64,000 bases of DNA from a bacterium (GTDB lineage Bacteria; Zhuqueibacterota; Zhuqueibacteria; Zhuqueibacterales; Zhuqueibacteraceae), in NCBI GenBank assembly GCA_023150945.1, contig JAKLJX010000021.1, forward strand, positions 39,964 through 103,963, given 5' to 3'. Every line of letters starts with the position of its first letter. The stretch's first letter is position 1. Position numbers and translations under genes: made by a program. Positions 20,260-30,052 of the stretch are shown here, piece after piece. Below the pieces are notes generated by a model. That model was not told the DNA's origin, searched no databases, and saw nothing but the letters and a program-made list of their open reading frames with translations.

Positions 20260-22013
20260 CGCCAAGCCTCCTTGGGATAAAGTTTAGGAATCTCAAGCTT
20301 GTCGTCAAAGTAGGTATCTGCTTTCAAATACAAATCATCGGAACCCCGTTTGAAACTTCGCCTTGTCGCGTTGAACTCATCGACCCATTTTTGCGCGAGC
20401 TGGCAAAGCTCCTGCTTTTGATCGGTCTCGCGCGTATCCCAGATCAATAAGCGATAGAGTCCCGTGCTCGGTTTGATATTCGCAAGTTCGGGCGGGCCGA
20501 AAAAATCATCTTTAGCAATGAAACAGTAATTCACCAGGAACGATTCGATCTTCGCGCGGCCAAGACCTTTCGCGCCGCCAAAGCCCACGGGAAACATGCC
20601 CTCGGCAAGATCGCGCAACACCAAAGCGAGCCAGCCAAGCTCCCACGCATCCGGATTTTCCACTTGCATGCGCACGCGAAAGCGCGGCTGCCACAGCGCC
20701 AAAGCATCGAACTTCGCGCCTTCTTTGCCGCCTCCAGTAAAACGGTCAATGGCGAGAAAATCGAGCACTTTGCGCAGAGTATTCGGGTCAGCTTCCGCGT
20801 CTTCAATGATCAAACGGCTGCCGCGATGCGTGTTGCCGAACAGGCGGCAGGCCAGACAAAGATGCTCGTCCGGAACTTCCTCTTCGGCATTCTTGAGCAA
20901 CGCATCGCAGCTTGCAAGCGGAATTTGATCCGCTATCTCATTTTCATCTTCTCGGCGCCGCATGGGATCGCATGCCGGGCATTTTTTGCCGAAGGATTCA
21001 GCATCGTTCACATCCTCATCCTGCGTCGTCAAGGTACGAGCGATTTTTTCCGCTTGCGATCGAAGCGCGCCGCGCAAACTGGCCCCGGGCAGAATCGGCC
21101 TTCCGGTCGGGCTCATGAAATCGAGCAATGGCGCGTGATCAAAACCCGAGCGCGTCGAGGCCATGGTATCGTTGGTGAGAAAAGGGCCGTCGATGATCAA
21201 ATCGAATTCGACTTTGACGAATGACCGCGCGGCAAATTCACAAGCGATGCTATTGCGATGCACGAGGTTTTGCGCTTCGATTAATCGCGAGGCGAGCCAA
21301 TCATCATCCGCATGCTCGGCTTTCCAAGGCTCATCTTCGCGCAGGAAATTGAGCAAGCCTTCGCCGGTTGAGAGATCGCGCTCCACCAACTTTATCTCGG
21401 TTAAATCAAAAGCGCCCAAGCCGCGCGCGACGCGGCCTCCGAGCCAACAACGGCCGGCTTGCCATTCCGCAAGCGTGGCGGCTAGCAAGCGCTCGTCATT
21501 CTCATTCGCATCTTCGAGTTCGAGTCGCAATTGCAACGCCGTGCCTTTGGGCAAAACTTCAAGATCGAATTTCGCCGCGGCTTTGCTGGCGGAGCTGCGC
21601 GTGGCGCGATCAATGCCGACACCATCGCGAATGCGCGGCGTCAAATTTTCCGGCAATGCGGCATAGGCATGTGCAACGAGAAGGCGCGAGGCATAGCCGC
21701 GAATTTCTTCCGTATCGTCGGCACTAGGGTTGAAATCGCCGAAAAGGTGGCACACCTCGCACGGGCAAGACTTTTCGCTCTGGTCGAGTTGCGCGTTCTC
21801 CGTTTGCAAAGCGCGGCAAGAAGAGCCGAACAATCGCGGCGCGAGCCGCGTGGCAATGGTTCGCAGTGCGCCGCCGATCGCGGTGCCGGGGATGAGGTAA
21901 TTTCCTTCCGCGTCGAGCCGGCAAAGATCGTCGGTTACTTCTCCGCCTTTGCCCGTGCCGACATGCACCGCAGTGCGCGCGACCAATTTGCCGAGAATGC
22001 TGCGATATTTCAT
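20256..22013 (-). CDS. Double Cas7 RAMP subunit (Cas7-2x)
   Basis: The 585-aa product contains two Csm3-like RAMP units in tandem. The first (~1-225) has HVGTGKGGEVTDD, then YLIPGTAIGGALRTIATRL and a Cys cluster CPCEVCHLFGD. The second (~255-585) has LIIDGPFLTNDTMAS, RPILPGASLRGALRSQAEK and CPACDP plus CLACRLFGNTHRGS. Acidic residues just before each glycine-rich loop (TDD; DHAPLLD) occupy the place of the target-RNA-cutting Asp of Csm3. In type III-Dv the fused Cas7-2x replaces two backbone subunits. The start ATG at 22013 overlaps the previous stop as ATGA and has AAGGAG 8 nt upstream. Family and architecture are clear; which acidic residues cut is inferred. Confidence 0.85.
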   Translation of the reverse strand: MKYRSILGKLVARTAVHVGTGKGGEVTDDLCRLDAEGNYLIPGTAIGGALRTIATRLAPRLFGSSCRALQTENAQLDQSEKSCPCEVCHLFGDFNPSADDTEEIRGYASRLLVAHAYAALPENLTPRIRDGVGIDRATRSSASKAAAKFDLEVLPKGTALQLRLELEDANENDERLLAATLAEWQAGRCWLGGRVARGLGAFDLTEIKLVERDLSTGEGLLNFLREDEPWKAEHADDDWLASRLIEAQNLVHRNSIACEFAARSFVKVEFDLIIDGPFLTNDTMASTRSGFDHAPLLDFMSPTGRPILPGASLRGALRSQAEKIARTLTTQDEDVNDAESFGKKCPACDPMRRREDENEIADQIPLASCDALLKNAEEEVPDEHLCLACRLFGNTHRGSRLIIEDAEADPNTLRKVLDFLAIDRFTGGGKEGAKFDALALWQPRFRVRMQVENPDAWELGWLALVLRDLAEGMFPVGFGGAKGLGRAKIESFLVNYCFIAKDDFFGPPELANIKPSTGLYRLLIWDTRETDQKQELCQLAQKWVDEFNATRRSFKRGSDDLYLKADTYFDDKLEIPKLYPKEAWR

Positions 22014-24556
22014 GATTGTTTCTCCTTTTGCTCCACACATTCCGCGAGACGATCGGCCAGCATTTGCACGAGCTTGGCGCGCAACACCGGCGCGTGGGCT
22101 TTGGCTTCAAGCGTCTTCAATCTTTTTTGCAGATGTGCAATGGCGTCTTTCGTTTGCTTTTTGGAAAAATGCTCTTTCGGCTCGCGTGTGACATTGGTCA
22201 ACAACTCCGGCTTGCCGAATTGTTCAATCTCCGAATGCAATTCGGAGATCGGCCGGCTGGCGGAACTCCACAACCAGCGCGCCACCGATTGCCATTTTTG
22301 AATTTCAAACGCATTGGTGCATTCCGCGCTTATCAAACTCTCAATATCCTTGTCGGAGCGCAACTCTCGCTGCCAATTGCCGATGGCATCATATTCCGCA
22401 TAAACCGCATGGCCTTCGGTTTCCGGTTTGGCTTTCGGCTCAGCCAGCTTCATTTCGCTTTCGATTTTCCATGTGGTCCCCTCGATGTCGCCATGATCGT
22501 AAAGCGGATGGTTGAAAACCACCATGCCGAAGCCTTCGTTGCGTCGTAGGCCGAGGCCTTCGCTTTCGATCTTCTCGAGACGCGTCTGCAATTTGCTCCG
22601 CCACTGTTCACGTTCCTGCTCATTTTGGAAAATGGGAGGAACGATTCTGAAACCGACCGCGGAGCCCACTTTAATGGCAAGGTCGCGCCAACGCGGCAGC
22701 CCAAGCTGATTGTTGAAATTGTCCACCGCGCCGGCTTTGCAAAAAGCGTGAATGATTTTGGGAAGCTTGCTCTCGGGATCGCGCTCCAGTTGGAACAATT
22801 TCTCGTCATCGCACAACTCTTTATCGTCATTGAGCAACGCTTCAATCCAAGCTGCATCATCGAGCGTTTGGCGGAAACGTCCCCAATGATCCGGCAGAAT
22901 CGTATCCGAGAGCAGAGTCAAAGTAAATGTCAAAGGCGAGCCATCCGCCGGCATTTTCAGGCGCGCACTCATGGGCATGCCACGCCATTGATCCACCGCG
23001 GAGTACTCTTCCAGCAAAACGGTGACGAGACCATAGCCTCGCCGCGTGGCTTTGCCGAGGCGCAGGGTGAAGGCTGTTTTCACATTCGGAATTTCCGCGA
23101 GCGCCTGCAAAGCGAGCCAAGCGTTTTCATCCTGGCAAAGAATTTCTCCCATGAAATACTGGCCGCTTTCGAGCGCGACGTAGCCATATAAATCGCCCGT
23201 GCTCACTCGCTGCGTGTGCGGATTGAGGCGCGGATGCAGCTCATCGCGACGCTCAGGAGCAAAGTATTCCTCGCCGCGCGGCAAGGCTCTCACCGGCAGA
23301 TAACCTTCAACCGGAACCATGGGGACATCGTCATGTCCAGCACCCTTGCAGATTGGACACTCCGAAGGAATTTCATCTTGTCGGGCATAGCCTTCGACAT
23401 GATGATTGTTCGGAAAGTCGCCTGACTTTGGCATCAGGTCTTTATAAACTTTGCAGGTCAAGAAATCGCGCGGCGCGGGAACCATTAGACCTAAATTCGT
23501 GAGCACTTTGTTTGCAGGGTAACAGGGAGAAATGCGCACCTCGCCGTGCAAGAACAAACGACGAAAGGCCTGATAAGCTTGGTTGTCGCGAAACGCGGCG
23601 TCGGCGCCGGCATCGACGCGACCGCTGAACCGCCATTTTTCCGCAGCCGCGCTTGCCAATGCGCCCCAGAGAGTCGAGCCATTGATATAATCCACGCCGT
23701 CAAACATATTGCCGGCCTCCGAGCGTCGCGCAATAAGCGCCGGCTCGTCGGTGCGGATGATGACGCGAAAACGTTTAGGCCCGCCGCTGCCGGTTGCCGG
23801 CGCCCACACCCGCTGAGACTCATCGAGGTTGACAGCCTCTTTTTCCAGCCAATACTTTTTAAAATCCGCGAACAGCTTTTGCTCGGCGGTTTTATCGACA
23901 TGGCCGGCGTCATCGATCACGTGAATCACACACTGGCCGCGGCCACGACGCCGAGCCGATCCCAATCTTCTCACCATGCGCGCCGCGGCGAACAACAAAG
24001 CGGCATCCTTGCGAGCTGCTTCGTCATCTCTCGCAAACGTCACGTTGAAGTGGAACAACAAACGATGATCGCCTTCTTCTTGCATGAACAATTTACTGCC
24101 TTCGGTTCGGCGCGTGCGCGGGCTGACACGCACACGGGCAGCAAACTGCGCTCCGGTCTGCCCTGCCCGCCAGCGGGAGGATTTTGCATCCAATGGTTTC
24201 ACCACGTTGCCGGGGCGCGCGGAGGAGATGTGCCAATTTTTTGGTTGAGAGGGCGAGCCGAGGATGCGACATAACGGGCATTTTTCCAAATCCGCGCAAT
24301 ACGCCACGGCTTCGCTGCGTTTCGCCTCACGGCGTCCATTCTCGGATTTGCAATGCTCCTCAAAATATTTTTCCAGCGGCGGCATTTGCAATAAACGCCA
24401 CATGCCGTCGCGCAACAGCCCGGCTATAGTTGTGCCGCGCAATACCGGCACACGGTCGTGGTCACGCTGCAATGCAGAATCGACTACTGCGCCGACACCG
24501 TGTCCTGCGCCGATGTGATAATCACTTCTAATTTCGAGTTGAAAGTTCAGCTTCAT
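22010..24556 (-). CDS. csx10: Csx10/Cas7-5-11-like fusion subunit of the type III-D effector
   Basis: The 848-aa product starts with a RAMP unit (~1-235) containing HIGAGHGVG, VPVLRGTTIAGLLRDG and a Cys motif KCPLCRILGS. A second unit from ~262 (FRVIIRTDEPALIARR, then YINGSTLWGALASAAAEKW) is Csx10/Cas5-like. It continues through CPICKGAG and RLGKATRRGYGLVTV. A helical, charged C-terminal tail (~735-848) looks like a Cas11-type small subunit. This order, Cas7 then Cas5-like then Cas11-like, is that of Cas7-5-11 in type III-Dv. The subunit should bind the crRNA 5' tag and line the target duplex. The ATG at 24556 follows the cas10 stop by one base, with GGGAG upstream; the frame extending to a TTG at 24592 was rejected. 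Confidence 0.8.
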   Translation of the reverse strand: MKLNFQLEIRSDYHIGAGHGVGAVVDSALQRDHDRVPVLRGTTIAGLLRDGMWRLLQMPPLEKYFEEHCKSENGRREAKRSEAVAYCADLEKCPLCRILGSPSQPKNWHISSARPGNVVKPLDAKSSRWRAGQTGAQFAARVRVSPRTRRTEGSKLFMQEEGDHRLLFHFNVTFARDDEAARKDAALLFAAARMVRRLGSARRRGRGQCVIHVIDDAGHVDKTAEQKLFADFKKYWLEKEAVNLDESQRVWAPATGSGGPKRFRVIIRTDEPALIARRSEAGNMFDGVDYINGSTLWGALASAAAEKWRFSGRVDAGADAAFRDNQAYQAFRRLFLHGEVRISPCYPANKVLTNLGLMVPAPRDFLTCKVYKDLMPKSGDFPNNHHVEGYARQDEIPSECPICKGAGHDDVPMVPVEGYLPVRALPRGEEYFAPERRDELHPRLNPHTQRVSTGDLYGYVALESGQYFMGEILCQDENAWLALQALAEIPNVKTAFTLRLGKATRRGYGLVTVLLEEYSAVDQWRGMPMSARLKMPADGSPLTFTLTLLSDTILPDHWGRFRQTLDDAAWIEALLNDDKELCDDEKLFQLERDPESKLPKIIHAFCKAGAVDNFNNQLGLPRWRDLAIKVGSAVGFRIVPPIFQNEQEREQWRSKLQTRLEKIESEGLGLRRNEGFGMVVFNHPLYDHGDIEGTTWKIESEMKLAEPKAKPETEGHAVYAEYDAIGNWQRELRSDKDIESLISAECTNAFEIQKWQSVARWLWSSASRPISELHSEIEQFGKPELLTNVTREPKEHFSKKQTKDAIAHLQKRLKTLEAKAHAPVLRAKLVQMLADRLAECVEQKEKQS

Positions 24557-24557
24557 G

Positions 24558-26225
24558 TCATTCTCCCGCGTATTTGGATAATGACTCGTCAAGCTTGTGC
24601 GCGTAGCTCCACATCATGAGCAAGTCCGGCAAGCCGTGGCCATGATAGCCTTGATCGTTTCGTTTCCTCGGCAGCGAAAGCCGCTTCCAATATCCCTTCT
24701 CGGCTTGCGCTTCATCGCCGAGATCGATCAAAGCCTGTCGCAATTTTTTCGATAGACTTTCCGAGCGCGCGATTCGCGAGCGCAAGCCCTGAAAGCCCGG
24801 AAGCCATTCGTCTTCATTGAAATCTTTGTTTTGAAAATCCGCCGGATCATAAAACTGCTCGAATTCGGCTCTGCGTTTGTTAGGCAGATATTTGAGCTCT
24901 AAACGGTGTTTCAAAATTTTTTCGACGGACAAGCCCGCCTCCGGCAGCGGAGTGCTTGAAACAAAATATGGCCGCAGAGACGGATAATGCCCCTTAATCT
25001 TGGCATCCGGCACTCTGCCCAATTGATTACCGGTGATGACTTCGAAATTGAGAGTAGAAAAATACTTTTCTCTTTCGATTTGAAGGCGGCGCGCGATTTC
25101 CTTGGCGTGCGCCAGCAACTTTTCCCCGCGTTGGTGCGCGAGCATGTAGGGATAATTGGCTTTGCATATCACGACTGCAGCAGCAATGGTGGGAATGGGA
25201 GGCTTGTTTGGATCAAAAAGCCCGACCTTGGTCAAAGCTGTTTTCATATTCTCTTCATACGCTGAACAAAATCGCGCGGCATAATCCAACGCCCACGGCG
25301 CAGGAAGAAGGGCGAACAAATCATCGCCGCCTAAAATGAGCGGCAGCACAGGCAGCACGTCTTTGTCTTCTTGACGTAATTGTCGCTTTAAAAGTTCAAC
25401 GCAAGGTTCAGCCAATGCCGCTCGCAGTGATTGTGATAGCGCCAGGGAGAGTGCTCGCATTTTCTCCTTTGATGAGCATTGTTTGAATACTGCACCCATC
25501 GCATTGCCATCTGCAAGCAAATAAGCCACGTAACGCTTGGGATCGAACTTGGCAATGGCTTCGGTCCAATCGCCGCCGTCGGGTCTTCGCAGAGGATACT
25601 CGCCTTCATTCCATCCGGCCTGTTTCCAAATAGTTTCGCGAAATCTGTCGAGAAAGCCGACGTCGGTTTGCAGTCCTTCCTGACGGTCCCTTTCAACAGC
25701 TTTGTTGATACAGCTTTGACAGAGATAATTGGGCCTTTCGGTTACGTCTTCTTCGAATCTACTTTTGTGATGAATCGCCATTCCCATGCCGCACGAGGCG
25801 CAAAACGCCGTAAAAGGTAGATGAAGTACGGACGCGGCAATGTCGCCGCGATTCTTGGCTTTGCGCAATTCGTCGTGCGCCTCTGTATTGGCCTTGTCAA
25901 AGGCTGGCGGATCATAAGGCACAGGCTCGGCAACCGTCAAGCTGCCGCCCGTGCAGCGGCGATAGAGTTCCGCTAAATCATTCCCGAACTTGATCGCGGT
26001 GTCGCGGGCATGATCGCCATGAAAGAGAATACGAAAAGCGCCGCCGTCATTGACGATGAGATCATCTTTAGGATTGCCCTTGTGCTTTTGCAATAAAGCC
26101 TCTGCGCCTTGCTCGCAAAAGCGCGAGAGCAATTGGCTTCCGCCCACGACTTCACGCAGTCGCGCGGAGCGAAACAGCAGATCCTGAATCTTATCGGCTT
26201 CCGCCGCGAGAAGATAACTCGACAT
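24558..26225 (-). CDS. cas10: Cas10, type III signature protein with intact GGDD cyclase motif and no HD domain
   Basis: The 555-aa product is the large subunit of the type III effector. It should make cyclic oligoadenylates from ATP when target RNA is bound. Visible features are an N-terminal palm-like region (AEADKIQDLLFRSARLREV, residues ~7-25), a zinc-finger candidate CASC...CQSC (Cys142/145 and 169/172), a palm with Asp239 (YLLADGNAMGAVF) and the cyclase motif LGGDDLFALL (GGDD 299-302). No N-terminal HD nuclease domain is present, and the protein is shorter than HD-bearing Cas10s, so DNA cleavage by Cas10 is unlikely. The ATG at 26225 has AAAGGAG 7 nt upstream. It sits 14 nt after the CARF-HEPN gene, the expected receiver of the signal. 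Confidence 0.93.
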   Translation of the reverse strand: MSSYLLAAEADKIQDLLFRSARLREVVGGSQLLSRFCEQGAEALLQKHKGNPKDDLIVNDGGAFRILFHGDHARDTAIKFGNDLAELYRRCTGGSLTVAEPVPYDPPAFDKANTEAHDELRKAKNRGDIAASVLHLPFTAFCASCGMGMAIHHKSRFEEDVTERPNYLCQSCINKAVERDRQEGLQTDVGFLDRFRETIWKQAGWNEGEYPLRRPDGGDWTEAIAKFDPKRYVAYLLADGNAMGAVFKQCSSKEKMRALSLALSQSLRAALAEPCVELLKRQLRQEDKDVLPVLPLILGGDDLFALLPAPWALDYAARFCSAYEENMKTALTKVGLFDPNKPPIPTIAAAVVICKANYPYMLAHQRGEKLLAHAKEIARRLQIEREKYFSTLNFEVITGNQLGRVPDAKIKGHYPSLRPYFVSSTPLPEAGLSVEKILKHRLELKYLPNKRRAEFEQFYDPADFQNKDFNEDEWLPGFQGLRSRIARSESLSKKLRQALIDLGDEAQAEKGYWKRLSLPRKRNDQGYHGHGLPDLLMMWSYAHKLDESLSKYAGE

Positions 26226-26239
26226 GGTTTTGCTCCTTT

Positions 26240-27946
26240 CTATGATTTTCTTGCAGGAGGCAAGAAGTCTATTCCACATTCACGGCACAGAGTTTCCCAC
26301 GAAACCGCCGAGACGTCAAAAGCTATTGCGGTTTTGGTTTGCACTCCATGCTCCGCCCAGAAGTCACGAAAATTGTCGAAATTCATCTTTGCTATTCGAA
26401 AGGCGGCTTGCGCAAGCTTCTTTGTAACCGATAAGCAAAAATGAATTGCATTGTTGCGCAAATCCGGAAGATCAGCCATTTTGAAGCCGTCTGCAATCCA
26501 TTCTTCGATGATGAGAGGTGGCGTTCCAGCAGGGTCGGAACGGTTGAGCGTATAAGATTTTTCTTGAAGAGAGGCATTCACACTTTTTAGGATGGTATTT
26601 GTTTGCCACATCCCAAGCCTGGTAAAAAAATTAAAAACGTCCTGTTCGGAACGCAGCGGGGGATTTTTCGTTATGCGACGAAGGCGTTTTAAAATAAACA
26701 GCCTTGAACGACAAAGAACTTCGTGCAAACTGGCCGCCCGCAATAAAGCGGAGCGATAGTCTTCGTTCCTTTTGATGAGGCGGTAAATTTTGGCTAACTC
26801 ATCACGAGCGTAAATCAGCAAATTGTCAGTCGTGAGATACAGCGATTTGGGCAAATCCACCTGGCCTTGCTGTTCCCTGCCCGTTTGTAATTTGGTTATC
26901 TGCCTGAGAAGTTGCGCACCCGCATCTCCGGCGCTTTTTTCTTTCTCAGCATGCGGCCAATCGCTCAACTCCTGAACGGCTGTGGGCATAACGAATTGGG
27001 GTTGATTGGGTTTTGGAGCGTTGTTGTTTTGATTAGTTGCCGATGCTTTAATTGGTGTCGGTTTAGATTGAGAAACGACGTAATCCTTCAACGCGCCGGT
27101 GTAATCCGCATTCTCCCACAGCTCATAAATCTTCAACGCCTCCATCAATTTTTCGGCAGCCTGCTTTTCTCCATCCGTGAAGAACTGCTCCGTGTTGCGG
27201 CGAAGATTTTCAACCAATTCTCTCGCGTTGCGAAAGGCATATTGCTCATAAAGCCTTTCCGCCTGCTGCCATTCGCGCAGCCCAAACAGCTTGTAGGGAT
27301 TTTCGAGAATTTGAATATAACAAGCGTCTCCGTAAGGCCGATTGAATTCAGGCTCGTACGCGTCGTCGTCAAAATCGACATACGAAATGTCGATGTCGGC
27401 GTAGGCGCCAAGAAGATAAGCACCTGCCACCATGCTCTTCTTGCCGCCGGTGATGTCGAGCACGACTTGCTTGTGCGTGTAATCTTTCACTAGATCAATA
27501 ACTTCCTTACGGACCTGACGAAATACCTCTTCAGGCTTGTGGCTCTTGAGCACGGTGCATACAATTTCCGGCGTTTTCGCAAGAGCCTTGAGCTTTGGAT
27601 TCTTCTCGAATAGTTGGATAATAAGATCAGCTACAAAACTGCCCCAGTCACCGCCTCGGAGGTTCGTGCCGTAAAAATCATTGAGCAATAACAAAATCTT
27701 TTTCGTCGGCTTCCAGGCGCAAACGGACTGGAGCAATGGCTCCAAAGAATGCCCCGCTAGCATGATCAGAGCCTCGCGAGAGGTGGAAGGTAGTCGTGGC
27801 GGCTCTCTCGTGCACGCGAGTGCAAGCTCATGCGGAAGAAACTTCTCAATGTAATCCTGCCAACGCTCAGGAGAATCAATCGGAGTTTTTTTATATTTTT
27901 CCCAATAGTGGATTTTGAGATCGTTACGGTATTCTGTCTGGTCCAT
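26240..27946 (-). CDS. CARF-HEPN ribonuclease, Csm6/Csx1-type (TIGR02710-like)
   Basis: The 568-aa product is the probable effector of cyclic-oligoadenylate signalling. A CARF domain is shown by KILLLLNDFYG (~83-93) and the ligand-binding loop DITGGKKSM (164-172). A hydrophobic strand-turn segment and YVDFDDD follow. The middle is helical, with a low-complexity linker (~290-330, rich in Asn, Pro, Lys and Gln). The C-terminal domain ends with an HEPN signature RNNAIH (Arg497 to His502), the R-x4-H of RNases. On ligand binding it should cut RNA non-specifically. The ATG at 27946 has GGAG 11 nt upstream. Placement directly before cas10 supports co-expression. The family name is from memory; the CARF and HEPN motifs are directly visible. 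Confidence 0.85.
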   Translation of the reverse strand: MDQTEYRNDLKIHYWEKYKKTPIDSPERWQDYIEKFLPHELALACTREPPRLPSTSREALIMLAGHSLEPLLQSVCAWKPTKKILLLLNDFYGTNLRGGDWGSFVADLIIQLFEKNPKLKALAKTPEIVCTVLKSHKPEEVFRQVRKEVIDLVKDYTHKQVVLDITGGKKSMVAGAYLLGAYADIDISYVDFDDDAYEPEFNRPYGDACYIQILENPYKLFGLREWQQAERLYEQYAFRNARELVENLRRNTEQFFTDGEKQAAEKLMEALKIYELWENADYTGALKDYVVSQSKPTPIKASATNQNNNAPKPNQPQFVMPTAVQELSDWPHAEKEKSAGDAGAQLLRQITKLQTGREQQGQVDLPKSLYLTTDNLLIYARDELAKIYRLIKRNEDYRSALLRAASLHEVLCRSRLFILKRLRRITKNPPLRSEQDVFNFFTRLGMWQTNTILKSVNASLQEKSYTLNRSDPAGTPPLIIEEWIADGFKMADLPDLRNNAIHFCLSVTKKLAQAAFRIAKMNFDNFRDFWAEHGVQTKTAIAFDVSAVSWETLCRECGIDFLPPARKS

Positions 27947-28045
27947 CTTTTATTTTTCTCCTTTAGCGAGGCTATCAATGGCAAGCCTGCTTAAGTTCAA
28001 TGAATGTCGTAAACTTCTTGTGGAAATCCCACCTTCCCAACCTTG

Positions 28046-29203
28046 TCACAATCTTGCCTCCGGCAGCCGAATGAACTCCCGATCCAGCCGAATGCCATAG
28101 CATGTGTCCCCGCGTGGACCGATGGCGGAAACAACGTACCACCGGTGGAAATCCTCCTCCGGAAATCTCTCACAGATTTTGCGTTTGAGATTGCTGAAAT
28201 GGGGACGTAGATGCTCCAAATCGATGCGGCCTTCCTTGCTGAAAGCTTTGAGAAAACGGCTGCGCATGCCATGGCGCTGCACCAGAGTTTCATACAGACT
28301 CTTCATACGCGCCGAAGCCTGGCGGGAGAAATGTCCATCGGCCTTTGGCTTCTCGAAATAGCTTTCATAATTCTCCCGAGCAACACGTTCATCGCGCTTG
28401 GCACTCTTCTCGACAAAATACCAATAGATTGCCAACTCCGCTGGCTCCAGGGGAATTGGAATAGCGCCGATCAAAATGCGATGCTGATCAACGTCAATGC
28501 TGAGTGGCAGGAGTTGGGGTGCAACATTCACCTCGCGCTGCACCCACGCGAGAATGTCCTGATAGTCGGGAGAGCGCAGCAGCTCCGCGGGCACATGCGG
28601 CCGCAAACGCAGGAAAGGAATTTCTACGAGTTCGACGTGCACATCCTTTGCATCAAAAGCCAGACCGCCGTACGTAGTCATGGGCCTCGATTGGCGGGGC
28701 GGAAAGAAGAAATCCGAATTTGTCTCCGCCTCCCACGGCGCGACAAAGAGATGGTACATGTGATCCTGCGGCCTTGCGAGAAGCTGCATCACCATCGCGA
28801 GATAGACGCTCATGGTGCGCCTGCCGCCCGCAACAACGGTGTGCAAACAAAATTGTTTGTCGGTGGTCATTTCCATCACTGATCCCATAATCAAATCCAA
28901 ATACGCCTGACTTTGGCGTGAGTTGGCGATGTCCGCTATTTCGTCGCCTCCGAGACAGGCCACGCGCACACTTTCCGCCGAGAACTGAATATCAGTAAAA
29001 CACTCGGGATACTCACGGCACAGCTTGTAAAACTCACCGGCAACGGGATTCAGCAGCTCGGAAACGATTTTTTGTTTTGCCACTCCACTCGCTATGCCAA
29101 TCACCTTTGTTATGGCGATCCTTCGTTTGACACACAAACCGTACAGGGTCTCAGTCAGCACCTTGGGGTGCAAGCCCAGCATTGCCAACAGGTGATGTTT
29201 CAT
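28046..29203 (-). CDS. CRISPR-associated NE0113-family CARF protein
   Basis: The 385-aa product matches the NE0113 family (TIGR02584-like). It has an N-terminal LAMLGLHPKVLTETLYGL strand-helix and the loop VVAGGRRTMSVYLAMVMQLL (AGGRRTM at 125-131). RPQDHMYHLFVAP follows, typical of this CARF group. The C-terminal ~130 residues are helical and basic (from YWYFVEKSAKRDERV) with no HEPN motif that I can see. Family members accompany type III systems. They could bind cyclic oligoadenylate either as a sensor or as a ring nuclease that ends signalling, and the sequence alone does not decide this. The ATG at 29203 follows an in-frame TTG. The Shine-Dalgarno site is weak. It is the first gene of the minus-strand cas cluster, 99 nt ahead of the CARF-HEPN gene. 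Confidence 0.78.
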   Translation of the reverse strand: MKHHLLAMLGLHPKVLTETLYGLCVKRRIAITKVIGIASGVAKQKIVSELLNPVAGEFYKLCREYPECFTDIQFSAESVRVACLGGDEIADIANSRQSQAYLDLIMGSVMEMTTDKQFCLHTVVAGGRRTMSVYLAMVMQLLARPQDHMYHLFVAPWEAETNSDFFFPPRQSRPMTTYGGLAFDAKDVHVELVEIPFLRLRPHVPAELLRSPDYQDILAWVQREVNVAPQLLPLSIDVDQHRILIGAIPIPLEPAELAIYWYFVEKSAKRDERVARENYESYFEKPKADGHFSRQASARMKSLYETLVQRHGMRSRFLKAFSKEGRIDLEHLRPHFSNLKRKICERFPEEDFHRWYVVSAIGPRGDTCYGIRLDREFIRLPEARL

Positions 29204-29873
29204 CAAGGATTCCGGAATGGATTGGGTTCTTTGTGCAAGGCGTGAGTTATCGAGGTGCCTACCTGGCCACCATCGGAATACTTCACGGCTGCCCGGCCAG
29301 TAGTTTTCGGGATTCAGGTCGGACCCGCGAGACGCGCTGGAAGTGATCTCCTTGGAACGAGCACCAGAATAATTGCCATGTAGGCGGTTACTGCTTCTAT
29401 GAATTGTAGTGGGATTTCAGCCAGGGTGGAATTCTTCCCGCGAAGACTCGCAAGGGCAGGGAGTGTGAAAACGTGGGTCAAATTTGTCATGCCGACCTCT
29501 TTTCCGATGCGAAAACTTCACTTCTGAAAAATGGTCGGGATGGCACAAGCGGTCGGCCAAAGTCAAGAAACCGGGCGCTTCTGTCTTCCCCATGGATTGA
29601 CCGAAACTCTCGTTGCTTCAGTCAACTCCGCAGGGCAATATATTGCGGCAGAATCAAAATTCAAGTCAAAAAGTGCTGCTTCTCAAAAAAGTAACACCTG
29701 GGTGGCTCGGGCAGAGCGGCCTCTCAGTGGGCGGGTGACGAAACTCAAGAGGCGAATCCCCCCTTCAATACGAGAGCCAGCTACTGGCAGGGTCATTCCG
29801 GCATCGTGCATCTCTATCGTCATTCCAGCGCCAAAAGGTGTACAAACTTGTCCATCTCTGTCCCGGCCACAAA
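29204..29873. other. Non-coding stretch between cas cluster and tRNA-fMet
   Basis: No credible gene was found; short frames here lack ribosome-binding sites and cross each other. It should contain the promoter of the minus-strand cas cluster, but I see no convincing -35/-10 pair. Confidence 0.5.
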
Positions 29874-29903
29874 ACAAAAAAGGGAATCGCGGGGATTCCC
29901 TTT
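29874..29903 (-). terminator. Rho-independent terminator of tRNA-fMet
   Basis: On the minus strand AGGGAATC-cccgc-GATTCCCT forms an 8-bp stem followed by TTTTTTG. It lies about 25 nt beyond the tRNA 3' end. Confidence 0.85.
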
Positions 29904-29927
29904 CTGATCAAAATCATTCACTTGGCT

Positions 29928-30004
<77 letters not shown>

Positions 30005-30024
30005 GTGTTTTGTGAACGCCTGCC

Positions 30025-30052
30025 AATATAGAAGATTCAGCCAGAAAATCAA
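30025..30052 (-). promoter_or_regulatory. Promoter of tRNA-fMet
   Basis: On the minus strand TTGATT (30052-30047) and TATATT (30030-30025) are separated by 16 nt. The -10 box lies 20 nt ahead of the mature tRNA end, as expected for a stable-RNA promoter. Confidence 0.65.

Noticed and set aside
10366-29203. Reverse transcriptase or Cas1 fusion that would explain spacer acquisition from RNA
   Set aside because: No RT, Cas1 or Cas2 motifs were found in any frame of the locus.
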